This document shows, in pieces, positions 1-7,960 of a stretch of 17,348 bases of DNA. Every line of letters starts with the position of its first letter. Positions within the stretch are counted from its first letter, which is position 1. This DNA comes from Persicitalea sp038242095 (GTDB taxonomy: Bacteria > Bacteroidota > Bacteroidia > Cytophagales > Spirosomataceae): the NCBI GenBank assembly GCA_038242095.1, contig JBBSSJ010000068.1:1-17348 (forward strand). The letters are read 5' to 3'. Both the position numbers and the translations under genes were made by a program. The notes beneath the pieces were generated by a model. That model was not told the origin of the DNA. It did not search any database and saw only the letters and a list, made by a program, of their open reading frames with translations.

Positions 1-1
1 A

Positions 2-2911
2 GCCGTGACTGATGAGTTTTTTGACCAGTACAAGTCGCTTTTTGTCAAACTGGTAGAGTATTTTGAAAAAGACGAAGCCCTGAAATCTGAACTGACCAAA
101 AGCCAGGTCGAGGTTTCGCGCTTCGCCAAAAAACTGCTGGGGCAGATCGTGTTCCTGTACTTTTTGCAGAAAAAAGGTTGGCTGGGCGTAGCCAAAGAGG
201 CCGCCTGGGGAACGGGCAGTAAGCGTTTTTTGCAAGATTTATACGCGTCTACCGTCGCCGATGGTGAGAATTTCTTCGGCGATTCGCTGCAATACCTCTT
301 TTACGAAGCCCTGGCTAAAGACCATAGCGACGAAGGCATTCCAAGCTACTACGCCAAGCTGGGCGGGCGAATCCCTTTTCTGAACGGCGGTTTGTTTGAA
401 GCCGACTACGAATGGGAAACCGCCGGGCTTACCATTCCAGACCAACTGTTCCGCAATGAGGAGAAACTCAAATCCGGCGACGTGGGGACGGGGGTATTAG
501 ATGTCTTCGACCGCTACAATTTCACGATTAAGGAAGACGAGCCGCTGGACAAGGAAGTGGCCGTGGACCCTGAAATGCTGGGGCGGGTGTTCGAGAATAT
601 GCTCGACCTCACAGTGCGAAAAAAACAGGGAGCTTACTACACGCCCCGTGAGATTGTCCACTACATGTGCCAGGAGTCGCTAGTGCATTATCTCGACAAT
701 GCCGTCAACCGCTACCAGCCCACCTACCAGGCACTGGGTAGCGACCAACTGTCGCTGGTACCCGAGGCCCGCCGGGGGCAACTGCTACTTGGAACCGAAC
801 ACAGCGAGGTGAAGGTACCCGTGGCGGATTTGGAAGAATTTATAAGACTGGGATTCTTCTACCTCGAAAACGACGGGCGCGTTCTGCGCAAAGGCCACGA
901 GACCAGCACTTACTCCTTTAAGCTCCCGGAGAGCGTCCGCACCCACGCCGACGAACTGGATCATTTGTTAGCGACTATTAAAATCTGTGACCCAGCCATC
1001 GGCTCCGGGGCGTTTCCGGTGGGACTGCTGCTCGAACTCGTCAACGCGCAACTGGTGCTACGGCAGTATCTTAGTCCGGCTTATTTCCTGGAAAAATGCC
1101 GTAGCCTGGGCTTGATGCCCGACGAACTGGTCGGCCACGAAAGCAAGTACACCTATCGCCTCAAACGGCACAGCATTCAGGAAAGCATTTACGGCGTGGA
1201 CATCGATCCCTCGGCCATCGACATCGCCCGGCTGCGGTTATGGCTCTCGCTGGTGGTGGAAGAGGACGACCTGGACAATATCGAAGCGCTACCCAACCTG
1301 GATTACAAAATCGTGTGTGGTAATTCGTTGATCGGCCTGCCGGAAACGGCTATGCGCGACTTGAAAATTGAGGAAGAACTGGAAGGCTTAAAGGAGCAGT
1401 TCTTTGTGGAAACCAGCAATGACCGCAAAAAGGAACTGAGGAATACGATTAATGCCAAGATCAGGCAGTTGCTGGACTCCGCCGAGCAGTTTGCTGGGTA
1501 CAGTATTAATTTCGATTTTAAGCTGTATTTCTCGGAAGTATGGCGGGAGAAGAAAGGTTTTGATGTAGTGATTGGGAATCCGCCATATATTGACATAAAG
1601 CAATTAGAAAATACGTACGTTAAATATTTGTTTAAAAATTACTCATCTGCTGAAAACAGGATTAATCTATATTCTTCATTTATAGAAAAAGGAAAGTGTC
1701 TTTTAAATAAGAAGGGTTGTTTAACTTATATCAATCCAAACTCAATGCTATTAAATAGCTCGTACAAAAAACTTAGAAGATTAATTTTTAATGGTGTAGA
1801 ACTAATTATTAAACTGCCGAATAAGATATTTAAAAACGCAGTAGTAGAAACTATTATAATCCTCATTAGTAATTCAAATATTAGAGGACAAGTTCGAGGT
1901 GCTTGGTATAAGCATGACGATTACATTAATTTTAATAATCTAAAATTTAATAAGTTTGATCTTTCTCTCTGGAAAAAAAACGATGCTTTAAAATTTAATA
2001 TCTTTACTACTCCACAGCAGGCTGACATTTTATTGAAGATATCTGAAAATCAGTCAAAGTTGAATGAGGCTCATGAGCTTTGCCTTGGTATAACACCTTA
2101 TGATAAGTACAAAAGACATAGCAAGGAAGATATCAAAAACAAAATTTTTCATTCTGAGACCAGAATAAGTTCAGAGTATGTGCCACTCATTTCAGGTAAA
2201 GATGTACAAAAATATTATGTTTCCAATAAATCAATTAAAGAGTATTTAAAGTATGGATCTTGGCTAGGAGCAGCTCGTCAAAAAAGATTTTTTGTTGAGC
2301 CACGAGTGATTGTCCGTCAGATCGTATCCGGAACGCCACCAGAAATTTATGCTGGATTCACTTCTGAGGAATTATATCACACTCAGATTGGATTTGCGAT
2401 CTTACGTAAAGATGGTGATCTTAACAAAATCAAAGGTCTATGTTGTTTACTAAATTCAGACGTCATTAACTTTTTTCACGACTTTCAGTATCTAGATATT
2501 GAAAAGGAAACTTTTCAGAAAATATTAATCGAGAACTGTAAAGAATTCCCAATACCTAGCTTAGGCACTCAAAACTTTGATACTATATCTTCGAAGTTAT
2601 TAAGTTTTTTGATTTTTGTAAAAGATAATTCAAAGGCAATTTTAGTCTTAAAATACATAGAAAATGTGATTAACTCCATAGTCTACGAACTCTATTTCCC
2701 CAATGAAATCCAAGCTGCCGGAAAGGAAATCCTCAAACACCTTATTGATTTAAAACCTTTAACCGATCACATGAGTGGGGAGCAAAAAATGGCCGTCATT
2801 CAAAGCGAGTTCGAGCGGCTGTATGATCCCAACCACCCGGTGCGCAACGCCGTCGAAACCCTCGACAGCGTGGAAGAAGTGCGCATCATTAGAGAAGCGC
2901 TACGAAAATGA
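2..2911 (+). CDS. Eco57I-like DNA methyltransferase / type IIG-like restriction-modification protein, N-terminus cut by window edge
   Basis: This is a class I SAM-dependent DNA (probably adenine-N6) methyltransferase. Counting the GTG at 5 as residue 1, it has a YTPREIV segment at about 211-217, SAM-binding motif I DPAIGSGAF at 329-337, a following motif II-like acidic segment (YGVDIDPSAIDIARLRL) and catalytic motif IV NPPY at 525-528. The region after NPPY holds the remaining methyltransferase motifs and should include the target-recognition part. The GTG at 5 is probably not the start: the codon before it is GCC, there is no upstream stop before the edge, and relatives as I remember them carry more N-terminal sequence before an EFFxxYKxLF stretch, sometimes with a PD-(D/E)XK nuclease. 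No nuclease motif is visible here, so whether it also cleaves DNA cannot be decided. Bases about 1580-2690 are strikingly AT-rich compared with both ends of the gene. It overlaps the next gene by 4 bp. PglX of BREX is a related alternative but no BREX partners are visible. Confidence 0.9.
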   Translation, partial: AVTDEFFDQYKSLFVKLVEYFEKDEALKSELTKSQVEVSRFAKKLLGQIVFLYFLQKKGWLGVAKEAAWGTGSKRFLQDLYASTVADGENFFGDSLQYLFYEALAKDHSDEGIPSYYAKLGGRIPFLNGGLFEADYEWETAGLTIPDQLFRNEEKLKSGDVGTGVLDVFDRYNFTIKEDEPLDKEVAVDPEMLGRVFENMLDLTVRKKQGAYYTPREIVHYMCQESLVHYLDNAVNRYQPTYQALGSDQLSLVPEARRGQLLLGTEHSEVKVPVADLEEFIRLGFFYLENDGRVLRKGHETSTYSFKLPESVRTHADELDHLLATIKICDPAIGSGAFPVGLLLELVNAQLVLRQYLSPAYFLEKCRSLGLMPDELVGHESKYTYRLKRHSIQESIYGVDIDPSAIDIARLRLWLSLVVEEDDLDNIEALPNLDYKIVCGNSLIGLPETAMRDLKIEEELEGLKEQFFVETSNDRKKELRNTINAKIRQLLDSAEQFAGYSINFDFKLYFSEVWREKKGFDVVIGNPPYIDIKQLENTYVKYLFKNYSSAENRINLYSSFIEKGKCLLNKKGCLTYINPNSMLLNSSYKKLRRLIFNGVELIIKLPNKIFKNAVVETIIILISNSNIRGQVRGAWYKHDDYINFNNLKFNKFDLSLWKKNDALKFNIFTTPQQADILLKISENQSKLNEAHELCLGITPYDKYKRHSKEDIKNKIFHSETRISSEYVPLISGKDVQKYYVSNKSIKEYLKYGSWLGAARQKRFFVEPRVIVRQIVSGTPPEIYAGFTSEELYHTQIGFAILRKDGDLNKIKGLCCLLNSDVINFFHDFQYLDIEKETFQKILIENCKEFPIPSLGTQNFDTISSKLLSFLIFVKDNSKAILVLKYIENVINSIVYELYFPNEIQAAGKEILKHLIDLKPLTDHMSGEQKMAVIQSEFERLYDPNHPVRNAVETLDSVEEVRIIREALRK

Positions 2912-4371
2912 AAATCAAAAGCATCGAGATCAAAAACTACAAGGCATTTTACGGGACCCATAAAATCAACATTGGGGGACGCAATGCCTTCATTTACGGC
3001 GAGAATGGCTCGGGTAAGTCGTCGCTCTATTACGCCCTGAAAGACTTCGTTCAGTCCTCGATGGAAGATTTCCAAATCCTTGAACTAGAAAACATTTTCG
3101 TCCCGACCGCTAAAAAGGGACAACCGCACATCAAAGTAAAAATTCAACTTGACAGTGCGAGCCGTAAGAGAGTAAAGGAATACGAACTTTCGCCTACCAT
3201 CAATACCGGCCGCGACGCCACCGACCCCGTCATCCGCGATTGCTACCAACTAAAAAGCTTCCTGACCTACAAGCACCTTCTGGAAATCCATTACGTCAAG
3301 AAAGGTGAGGAGATTAATCTTTTTAATCTGCTAGTCAACGGGGTTTTGAAGCATTTCAAATACGCCCTCACCAACGGTAAAGAACTGGGCGAGATGTGGC
3401 AGGAACTCAACGTCCTCGCCGCCCGCGAAACAAGCCCAGCCTACAACGTAACCCGCAAAAAGCGCGACGTACAAAAAGCAGCGGATGAATTCAATCGGGC
3501 TTTCGGCCAACTGTTCATCCTGCCTACACCAAGCGAACCTAACCCGGAGTACCTGTTGGATCACGCCCAGCCTATCCTGGCTGAATTCGGTCATAATCTG
3601 GAAATAAACTTACGCTTCCGAGGCGTCGAAGTAGTGGGCGACAAAATCATAAACGATAAGGTTTCGATTGCTTTACATTACGCCGGACGCGACATTCCTT
3701 CGCCGCATCTGTTCCTGAACGAGGCGCGGCTATCGGCCATCGCCATTTCGATCTACCTGGGCATGATCAAAAGGCATCCGCAGATTAAGAAATTCAAAAT
3801 TCTTTTTCTCGACGATATTTTCATCGGGCTTGATATATCCAACCGCCTGCCCTTACTAACAATCCTGAATACCCACTTCGCCGATTATCAGATATTTATT
3901 ACTACCTATGATAAGCCTTGGTACGAGTTTGTGAAATCTATGTTGGGTAGCCAATGGACAACAATCGAATTCTACGCGCAGCTCGTAAATGAAGGTTACG
4001 AAATCCCCATGGTGGTGGACAGGACAGATTTTCTGGTTAAAGCCCGGCAACATTACAATAAGTCAGACTATAAGGCTAGCGCAGTGTACGCGCGTTCGGC
4101 CTTTGAAAAGGTTATGATGGATTACTGCGTTAGGAAAGGAAAAAAACTAGCTTATAAATCCCGCCGGAAAGACTATAAGGCAAAAAGTTTTTGGGAAGCC
4201 TCAAAAAGCGATTTGCAGCCAGCAACGGTAACAAAAATTGAACGCTTTACCTTTTTGATTTACAACCCGCTCAGCCACTACGATCCCGACAGCAACCCGA
4301 TCAAATCTGAATTGCTATCGGCTGTTGAGGAAGTAGAAAATTTGAGAGTGGAGTTGAGTATGCTACCCTAA
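2908..4371 (+). CDS. RecF/SMC-like ABC-type ATPase with C-terminal HEPN-like domain, partner of the methyltransferase
   Basis: A 487-aa ATPase of the AAA_15/AAA_23, RecF/SMC-like group. Walker A is GENGSGKS (31-38), an ABC-signature-like LNEARLSAIA lies at 270-279, and Walker B ILFLDD at 298-303 is followed by a D-loop-like GLD at 307-309. There is no long coiled coil between the two halves, unlike SMC or full-length RloC. Residues about 372-487 form a separate, apparently helical domain with R396-x3-E400 and, 57 residues after the glutamate, NPLSH (H457). This R...E...H arrangement resembles the active site of HEPN anticodon nucleases of the PrrC/RloC type, although DUF4145-like helical domains look similar. 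The ATG at 2908 overlaps the methyltransferase stop (ATGA), which implies translational coupling and a joint job. PrrC is known to guard a type I restriction system, so a nuclease or sensor that guards the upstream enzyme is a fair inference. ATPase call is firm; HEPN call is tentative. Confidence 0.85.
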   Translation: MKIKSIEIKNYKAFYGTHKINIGGRNAFIYGENGSGKSSLYYALKDFVQSSMEDFQILELENIFVPTAKKGQPHIKVKIQLDSASRKRVKEYELSPTINTGRDATDPVIRDCYQLKSFLTYKHLLEIHYVKKGEEINLFNLLVNGVLKHFKYALTNGKELGEMWQELNVLAARETSPAYNVTRKKRDVQKAADEFNRAFGQLFILPTPSEPNPEYLLDHAQPILAEFGHNLEINLRFRGVEVVGDKIINDKVSIALHYAGRDIPSPHLFLNEARLSAIAISIYLGMIKRHPQIKKFKILFLDDIFIGLDISNRLPLLTILNTHFADYQIFITTYDKPWYEFVKSMLGSQWTTIEFYAQLVNEGYEIPMVVDRTDFLVKARQHYNKSDYKASAVYARSAFEKVMMDYCVRKGKKLAYKSRRKDYKAKSFWEASKSDLQPATVTKIERFTFLIYNPLSHYDPDSNPIKSELLSAVEEVENLRVELSMLP

Positions 4372-4387
4372 AAATGGGCTATTACCC

Positions 4388-5257
4388 TCACTTCTCCTCC
4401 TCCAGCCCGTACACCCGGACGTAATCCACGGTCATGCTTTGGGGGAAGATGTTTTCATCCACGCCCTTCTGCCCACCCCAATTTCCGCCTACGGCAATGT
4501 TGAGCAGCAGGAATTGCTTGCGGTCGAAAGGCCATTGCGTCCAGTTGTAGCTGGCGTTATTGTCGAAGCGGAAGTACTGTTTTCCATCCACGAAAAAGGC
4601 CACATAATCGGGCTTCCACTCGCAGGCATAGATGTGAAATTCGGCCGAAGCATTCGATACCACTACCTCGTTGCCCTTATTGGTGCCGATGCTGTGGTTG
4701 AAAGCCTGGGTGTGGATATTGGCGTGTACCTTGTCCTGGTCGAAGCCGACGTGCTCCATAATATCCATTTCGCCGTTGTCGGGCCAGTATTGGGTGCCGT
4801 AGTTGCTATCGGTAGCCAGCGTCCAGATCGCGGGCCAGGTACCCGCGCCGCTGGGCAGCTTGGCTTTGACCTCGATGCGGCCGTACAAAAAGTCTCCTTT
4901 GCCCTTCGTCAATAGCCGGGCCGAGGAAAACTGCCGGTTGCCGGATGCCTCCTGAATGGCGGTAATGACCAGGTGACCGTCTTTCACGCGGGCGTTATCC
5001 AGGTTATTGGTGTAGTTTTGCAATTCGTTATTTCCCCAACCGCTACCGCCCAGGTCGTAGCCCCATTTGGCGGGATCGGGCTTGCCGGTATAATCAAACT
5101 CGTCTTGCCACACCGGATTGACGGTGAATCCATACGCCTTCGCCACCACCGGGCCGGGCTTGGGAAGTTGGGTAGGAGCAGGTTGATTCTCTTGCTGGGA
5201 ACGGCAGGTGGTGTTGGTAAGGCATAGCGCCAGGAATAAAAGGCTGAAATAACGCAT
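4388..5257 (-). CDS. Exported glycoside hydrolase family 16 beta-glucanase (laminarinase-like)
   Basis: A 289-aa GH16 enzyme, expected to hydrolyse beta-1,3- or mixed beta-1,3/1,4-glucans by a retaining mechanism. The family signature ExDxxE is present as GEMDIMEH, with nucleophile E163, assisting D165 and acid/base E168. Flanking aromatic segments (GTWPAIWTL, QYWPDNG, CEWKPDYVAFFVDG, LLLNIAVGGNWGG) fit the GH16 jelly-roll. The N-terminus MRYFSLLFLALCLTNTTC is a short hydrophobic signal peptide, and C18 before RSQQE could be a lipoprotein cysteine, so export to the periplasm or cell surface is likely. I chose the ATG ending at 5257. An ATG seven codons upstream (5278) is a real alternative, while the open frame up to 5413 runs into the divergent gene and is not credible. 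It ends 16 bp from the convergent ATPase gene. No carbohydrate-binding domain, SusC/D pair or sorting domain is seen. Confidence 0.93.
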   Translation of the reverse strand: MRYFSLLFLALCLTNTTCRSQQENQPAPTQLPKPGPVVAKAYGFTVNPVWQDEFDYTGKPDPAKWGYDLGGSGWGNNELQNYTNNLDNARVKDGHLVITAIQEASGNRQFSSARLLTKGKGDFLYGRIEVKAKLPSGAGTWPAIWTLATDSNYGTQYWPDNGEMDIMEHVGFDQDKVHANIHTQAFNHSIGTNKGNEVVVSNASAEFHIYACEWKPDYVAFFVDGKQYFRFDNNASYNWTQWPFDRKQFLLLNIAVGGNWGGQKGVDENIFPQSMTVDYVRVYGLEEEK

Positions 5258-5293
5258 AAGACAAGTGAGTTTTTCCATAAAAGTAATGAATCC

Positions 5294-6280
5294 ATGCAAT
5301 TCCGTACGGAAGTTGATATAGCCCCGCCGGGCTGGACGCTCGATTACCAGAGCCAGGTACTTACCGTTGGTTCGTGTTTCGCCGAAGTGTTGGGCGGACA
5401 ACTGGCGCATCACCGCTTTCCGGTCCTTAACAATCCATTGGGCACGGTGTTCAATCCCTATTCGATAGCCAAGCTGCTAACGATGGCGGTTGAAAATACG
5501 CCGCCTGCCCCGGACCTCTACCTAAAGAACGCCGACGGAATCTGGCTGCACTACGATTTTCACTCGTCCTTCTGGGCCCATAGCCGGGAAGCTTTGGAAA
5601 ATAAATTGACCGAGTGTCTGGCGCGCGTACAGACCTGGCTTGCGCAATGCCAGGTGCTGGTCGTGACGCTCGGCTCCGCTTATGTGTACCGCTACAAGCA
5701 CAATCTGGCCCTAGTGACTAACTGCCACAAGACGCCCCAAAGTGAATTCATTAAAGAGATGCTGGGGCACGATCATGTTTATAATGTGTGGGATAATCTG
5801 TTGCGTTCGTCCAAAATAAAATGCCGCGTCATTCTGACCGTAAGCCCCGTGCGCCATACGCGCGACACGTTGCCGCTTAACCAGGTTAGCAAATCGACTT
5901 TGCGGGTATTGTGTCACCGGTTGTCGGAGCAATTTGGCAACGTAAGCTACTTTCCGGCCTATGAGATCATGCTGGACGAATTGCGCGACTACCGTTATTA
6001 CGAAGCCGACCTGATCCATCCAAGTGTTCAAGCCGAAGCATACATCTTCCAAAAATTCATGGCAAGCCACATGGATTCGGATGCGCTGACCACGATGAAA
6101 GCCTGGGATGTCATCCAAAAAATGCTGGCCCATCGTCCGCAACACGGCTCCACCGAATCGTACCGGAGGCTATTGGAAAACGTGCAGAATAAATTGGAGG
6201 AAATTAGGGAGAATATCCCCGTCGAAGCAGAAATTCAAGAAGTAAAGGCGAAATTAGCCCAATTTTCAAGCGTTAAATAA
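5294..6280 (+). CDS. GSCFA domain protein (SGNH-hydrolase-like)
   Basis: A 328-aa member of the GSCFA family (PF08885), named after the motif seen here as TVGSCFA at 24-30. The family is related to SGNH/GDSL hydrolases; S27 would take the block-I serine position and D239-x2-H242 (in ADLIHPS) the DxxH position. A second conserved-looking segment, TLGSAYVYR, and PVRHTRD also match what I remember of the family. The natural substrate of GSCFA proteins is not established. There is no signal peptide, so the protein should be cytosolic. The ATG at 5294 is supported because family members begin almost directly with an FRTE-like segment. The C-terminal 60 residues are charged and probably form a coiled-coil tail. 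It is divergent from the GH16 gene with only 36 bp between the starts. Family assignment is firm, function is not. Confidence 0.92.
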   Translation: MQFRTEVDIAPPGWTLDYQSQVLTVGSCFAEVLGGQLAHHRFPVLNNPLGTVFNPYSIAKLLTMAVENTPPAPDLYLKNADGIWLHYDFHSSFWAHSREALENKLTECLARVQTWLAQCQVLVVTLGSAYVYRYKHNLALVTNCHKTPQSEFIKEMLGHDHVYNVWDNLLRSSKIKCRVILTVSPVRHTRDTLPLNQVSKSTLRVLCHRLSEQFGNVSYFPAYEIMLDELRDYRYYEADLIHPSVQAEAYIFQKFMASHMDSDALTTMKAWDVIQKMLAHRPQHGSTESYRRLLENVQNKLEEIRENIPVEAEIQEVKAKLAQFSSVK

Positions 6281-6394
6281 ACTCATCCGCCCCGCGAAGC
6301 GTTTAAAAAAGAGGGTTGTCAGTAAATTGAGAAGAATAAGCATTTTACCTGTCAACCTTCAACTGTCCACTGAAAAAACTGTCCACCTAATAAA
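6281..6394 (+). repeat. Intergenic leader with degenerate heptamer repeats before mrp
   Basis: This 114-bp gap holds in-phase 7-nt units TGTCAAC (6350-6356), CTTCAAC (6357-6363) and TGTCCAC (6364-6370). TGTCCAC occurs again at 6380-6386, out of the 7-nt phase, as part of a 10-bp direct repeat AACTGTCCAC (6361-6370 and 6377-6386). Similar units stand directly in front of two other genes in the window (about 7961-7988 and 12554-12581). I see no clear promoter or terminator here. Confidence 0.5.
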
Positions 6395-7501
6395 TTGGGA
6401 GAATTTACGATAAATAAGGAAAAAGTCCTACAAGCCCTGGGCACCGTCGAGGAGCCGGACTTGAAGAAGGATCTCGTTACGCTGGGCATGGTTCGCGATA
6501 TTGCCGTGGGCGTCAACCAAGTGAGTTTCACCGTCGTGCTCACGACGCCCGCTTGTCCACTCAAAGAATTGATCCGCTCGCGTTGCGTGGCGGCGATTCA
6601 TACGCTGCTCTCGCCCGACATCGAAGTGCAAGTCAATCTGACCGCCGACGTTACGAGCACCCGCGCCGGTGCGGTGCTGATTCCGGGGGTCAAGAACGTG
6701 ATCGCGGTAGCTTCCGGCAAGGGTGGGGTGGGTAAATCAACCGTCACGGCCAATCTGGCGATGGCGCTGCACCGTTCCGGGGCCAAAGTGGGCATCATTG
6801 ACGCCGACATTTCCGGGCCTTCCATTCCGGTCATGTTTGGGGCCGAGGACATGCAGCCGACAATCACGCCCAAAGATGGTAAGAATTACATCAATCCGAT
6901 CCGGCAGTACGGCATCAAGCTCATCTCCATTGGTTTCCTCACGCCGGCCGACAGCGCGGTGGTGTGGCGGGGGCCCATGGCGAGTCAGGCTTTGAAACAA
7001 TTTTTTGGCGACACCGATTGGGGCGAACTGGATTATCTGCTGATCGACCTGCCCCCCGGCACGAGTGACATTCACCTTACTCTGGTACAGACCGTGCCCG
7101 TAACGGGTGCGGTAATCGTGACGACGCCGCAGAAAGTTGCCATTGCCGATGCCAACAAGGGGCTGGCGATGTTCCGGCAGCCGCAGATCAACGTACCCAT
7201 TTTGGGGGTGATCGAGAATATGGCCTATTTTACCCCGGCCGAACTGCCCGACAACAAGTACTATATTTTTGGGCAGGGGGGCGGACAAAAACTGGCTGAA
7301 CGCTACGACGTGCCATTTTTGGGGCAGATTCCGTTGGTACAGAGCATCCGCGAAGCGGGCGACGAAGGTCGTCCGGCCGTGATGAACACTGAAACCGCCG
7401 TTGCGGCTGCCTTCCGCGATGCAGCCGAGGCGCTGGCGCAACAGGTAGCGATTCGTAACGCTCAGGTCGAAAAAACCAAGGTCGTGGAGATGCGCGCCTA
7501 G
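6395..7501 (+). CDS. mrp: Mrp/ApbC/NBP35-family iron-sulphur cluster carrier ATPase
   Basis: A 368-aa P-loop NTPase that binds and hands over Fe-S clusters in the cytosol. Residues about 5-85 are the MIP18/DUF59 domain, with TTPACPLK in it. The deviant Walker A of the MinD/Mrp class is GKGGVGKS at 108-115, followed by DADISGPSIP (switch I) and LLIDLPPGTSD (Walker B region). The CxxC found near the C-terminus of enterobacterial ApbC is absent; the equivalent place reads ENMAYFTPAELPDNKYYIFG, which I remember as normal for Bacteroidota homologues. The frame has no ATG before residue 32, well inside the DUF59 domain, so the start must be non-ATG: TTG at 6395 is the only usual alternative codon, while homologues begin around ACG-ATA at 6407-6412, 5-8 nt after a GGGAG at 6397-6401. 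It is followed after 66 bp by an Nfu-type scaffold gene, a functionally matched neighbour. Confidence 0.95.
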   Translation: MGEFTINKEKVLQALGTVEEPDLKKDLVTLGMVRDIAVGVNQVSFTVVLTTPACPLKELIRSRCVAAIHTLLSPDIEVQVNLTADVTSTRAGAVLIPGVKNVIAVASGKGGVGKSTVTANLAMALHRSGAKVGIIDADISGPSIPVMFGAEDMQPTITPKDGKNYINPIRQYGIKLISIGFLTPADSAVVWRGPMASQALKQFFGDTDWGELDYLLIDLPPGTSDIHLTLVQTVPVTGAVIVTTPQKVAIADANKGLAMFRQPQINVPILGVIENMAYFTPAELPDNKYYIFGQGGGQKLAERYDVPFLGQIPLVQSIREAGDEGRPAVMNTETAVAAAFRDAAEALAQQVAIRNAQVEKTKVVEMRA

Positions 7502-7567
7502 CGATTATAGCGCCTTTCGCTTAGAAATGACAGAAAATAAACGCATATTGTCGGATATATTAAAAAC

Positions 7568-7831
7568 ATGATCGCAACAGAAAAAACCAGACTGGAAGGC
7601 TTGATTGAAACCGCGCTCGATTCGGTACGTCCTTATCTTGAAGCGGACGGCGGCAATGTGAAACTGACCGAAATCACCGATGATCTCATCGTGCGGCTCG
7701 AACTGCTCGGCTCCTGCCAAACCTGCCCCATGAACGCCATGACCTTCCGCGCCGGGCTTGAAGAATCCATTCGCAAAGCCGTCCCGCACGTGTTACGCGT
7801 CGAGGCCATTAACGTACCCTGGCTTCGCTGA
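7568..7831 (+). CDS. NifU C-terminal domain / Nfu-type Fe-S scaffold protein
   Basis: An 87-aa protein consisting almost entirely of the NifU-C (Nfu) domain. The signature DGGNVKL is at 27-33 and the cluster-binding CxxC, in GSCQTCPM, has C50 and C53; two monomers are known to share one 4Fe-4S cluster through this motif. The family receives clusters from the SUF or ISC machinery and passes them to target enzymes. The C-terminal VLRVEAIN matches the end of the domain, so the gene is complete and of the short, single-domain type rather than a NifU or NfuA with an A-type domain. It lies 66 bp after mrp on the same strand and is followed by a strong terminator, so the two are probably one transcription unit for Fe-S cluster delivery. 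Confidence 0.95.
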   Translation: MIATEKTRLEGLIETALDSVRPYLEADGGNVKLTEITDDLIVRLELLGSCQTCPMNAMTFRAGLEESIRKAVPHVLRVEAINVPWLR

Positions 7832-7857
7832 ATAATTGGCGCTGCCCTAGTTTATCC

Positions 7858-7889
7858 AAGCCGCAAGTCTTATCTTGCGGCTTCTTTTT
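7858..7889 (+). terminator. Intrinsic terminator of the mrp-nfu unit
   Basis: A perfect 10-bp stem, AAGCCGCAAG (7858-7867) and CTTGCGGCTT (7874-7883), with a 6-nt loop TCTTAT, is followed by CTTTTT (7884-7889). A second inverted repeat overlaps the T-run: TTTTTGCC (7885-7892) with GGCAAAAA (7911-7918), enclosing complementary A- and T-runs. The first hairpin alone is a textbook rho-independent terminator; the second could back it up. Confidence 0.9.
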
Positions 7890-7960
7890 GCCCAAAAAGA
7901 GCCTTTTTTAGGCAAAAAATATACTGCGGCTACCGATCTCTCAATGCAATGAAAAGGCAT

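Noticed and set aside
2..4371. Complete BREX or DISARM locus
   Set aside because: The methyltransferase could be confused with PglX or the DISARM enzymes, but no BrxC/PglY-like, PglZ, helicase or PLD gene is present here and the right-hand neighbour is an ordinary GH16 gene.
4372..4387. Terminator between the convergent ATPase and GH16 genes
   Set aside because: Only a 3-bp CCC/GGG pairing is visible and there is no T-run; it is too weak to call.
5258..5413. Longer N-terminus for the GH16 protein, starting at 5413
   Set aside because: It would run through the start of the divergent GSCFA gene and place the signal peptide inside the protein. The hydrophobic MRYFSLLFLALCL at 5257 is a proper export signal.
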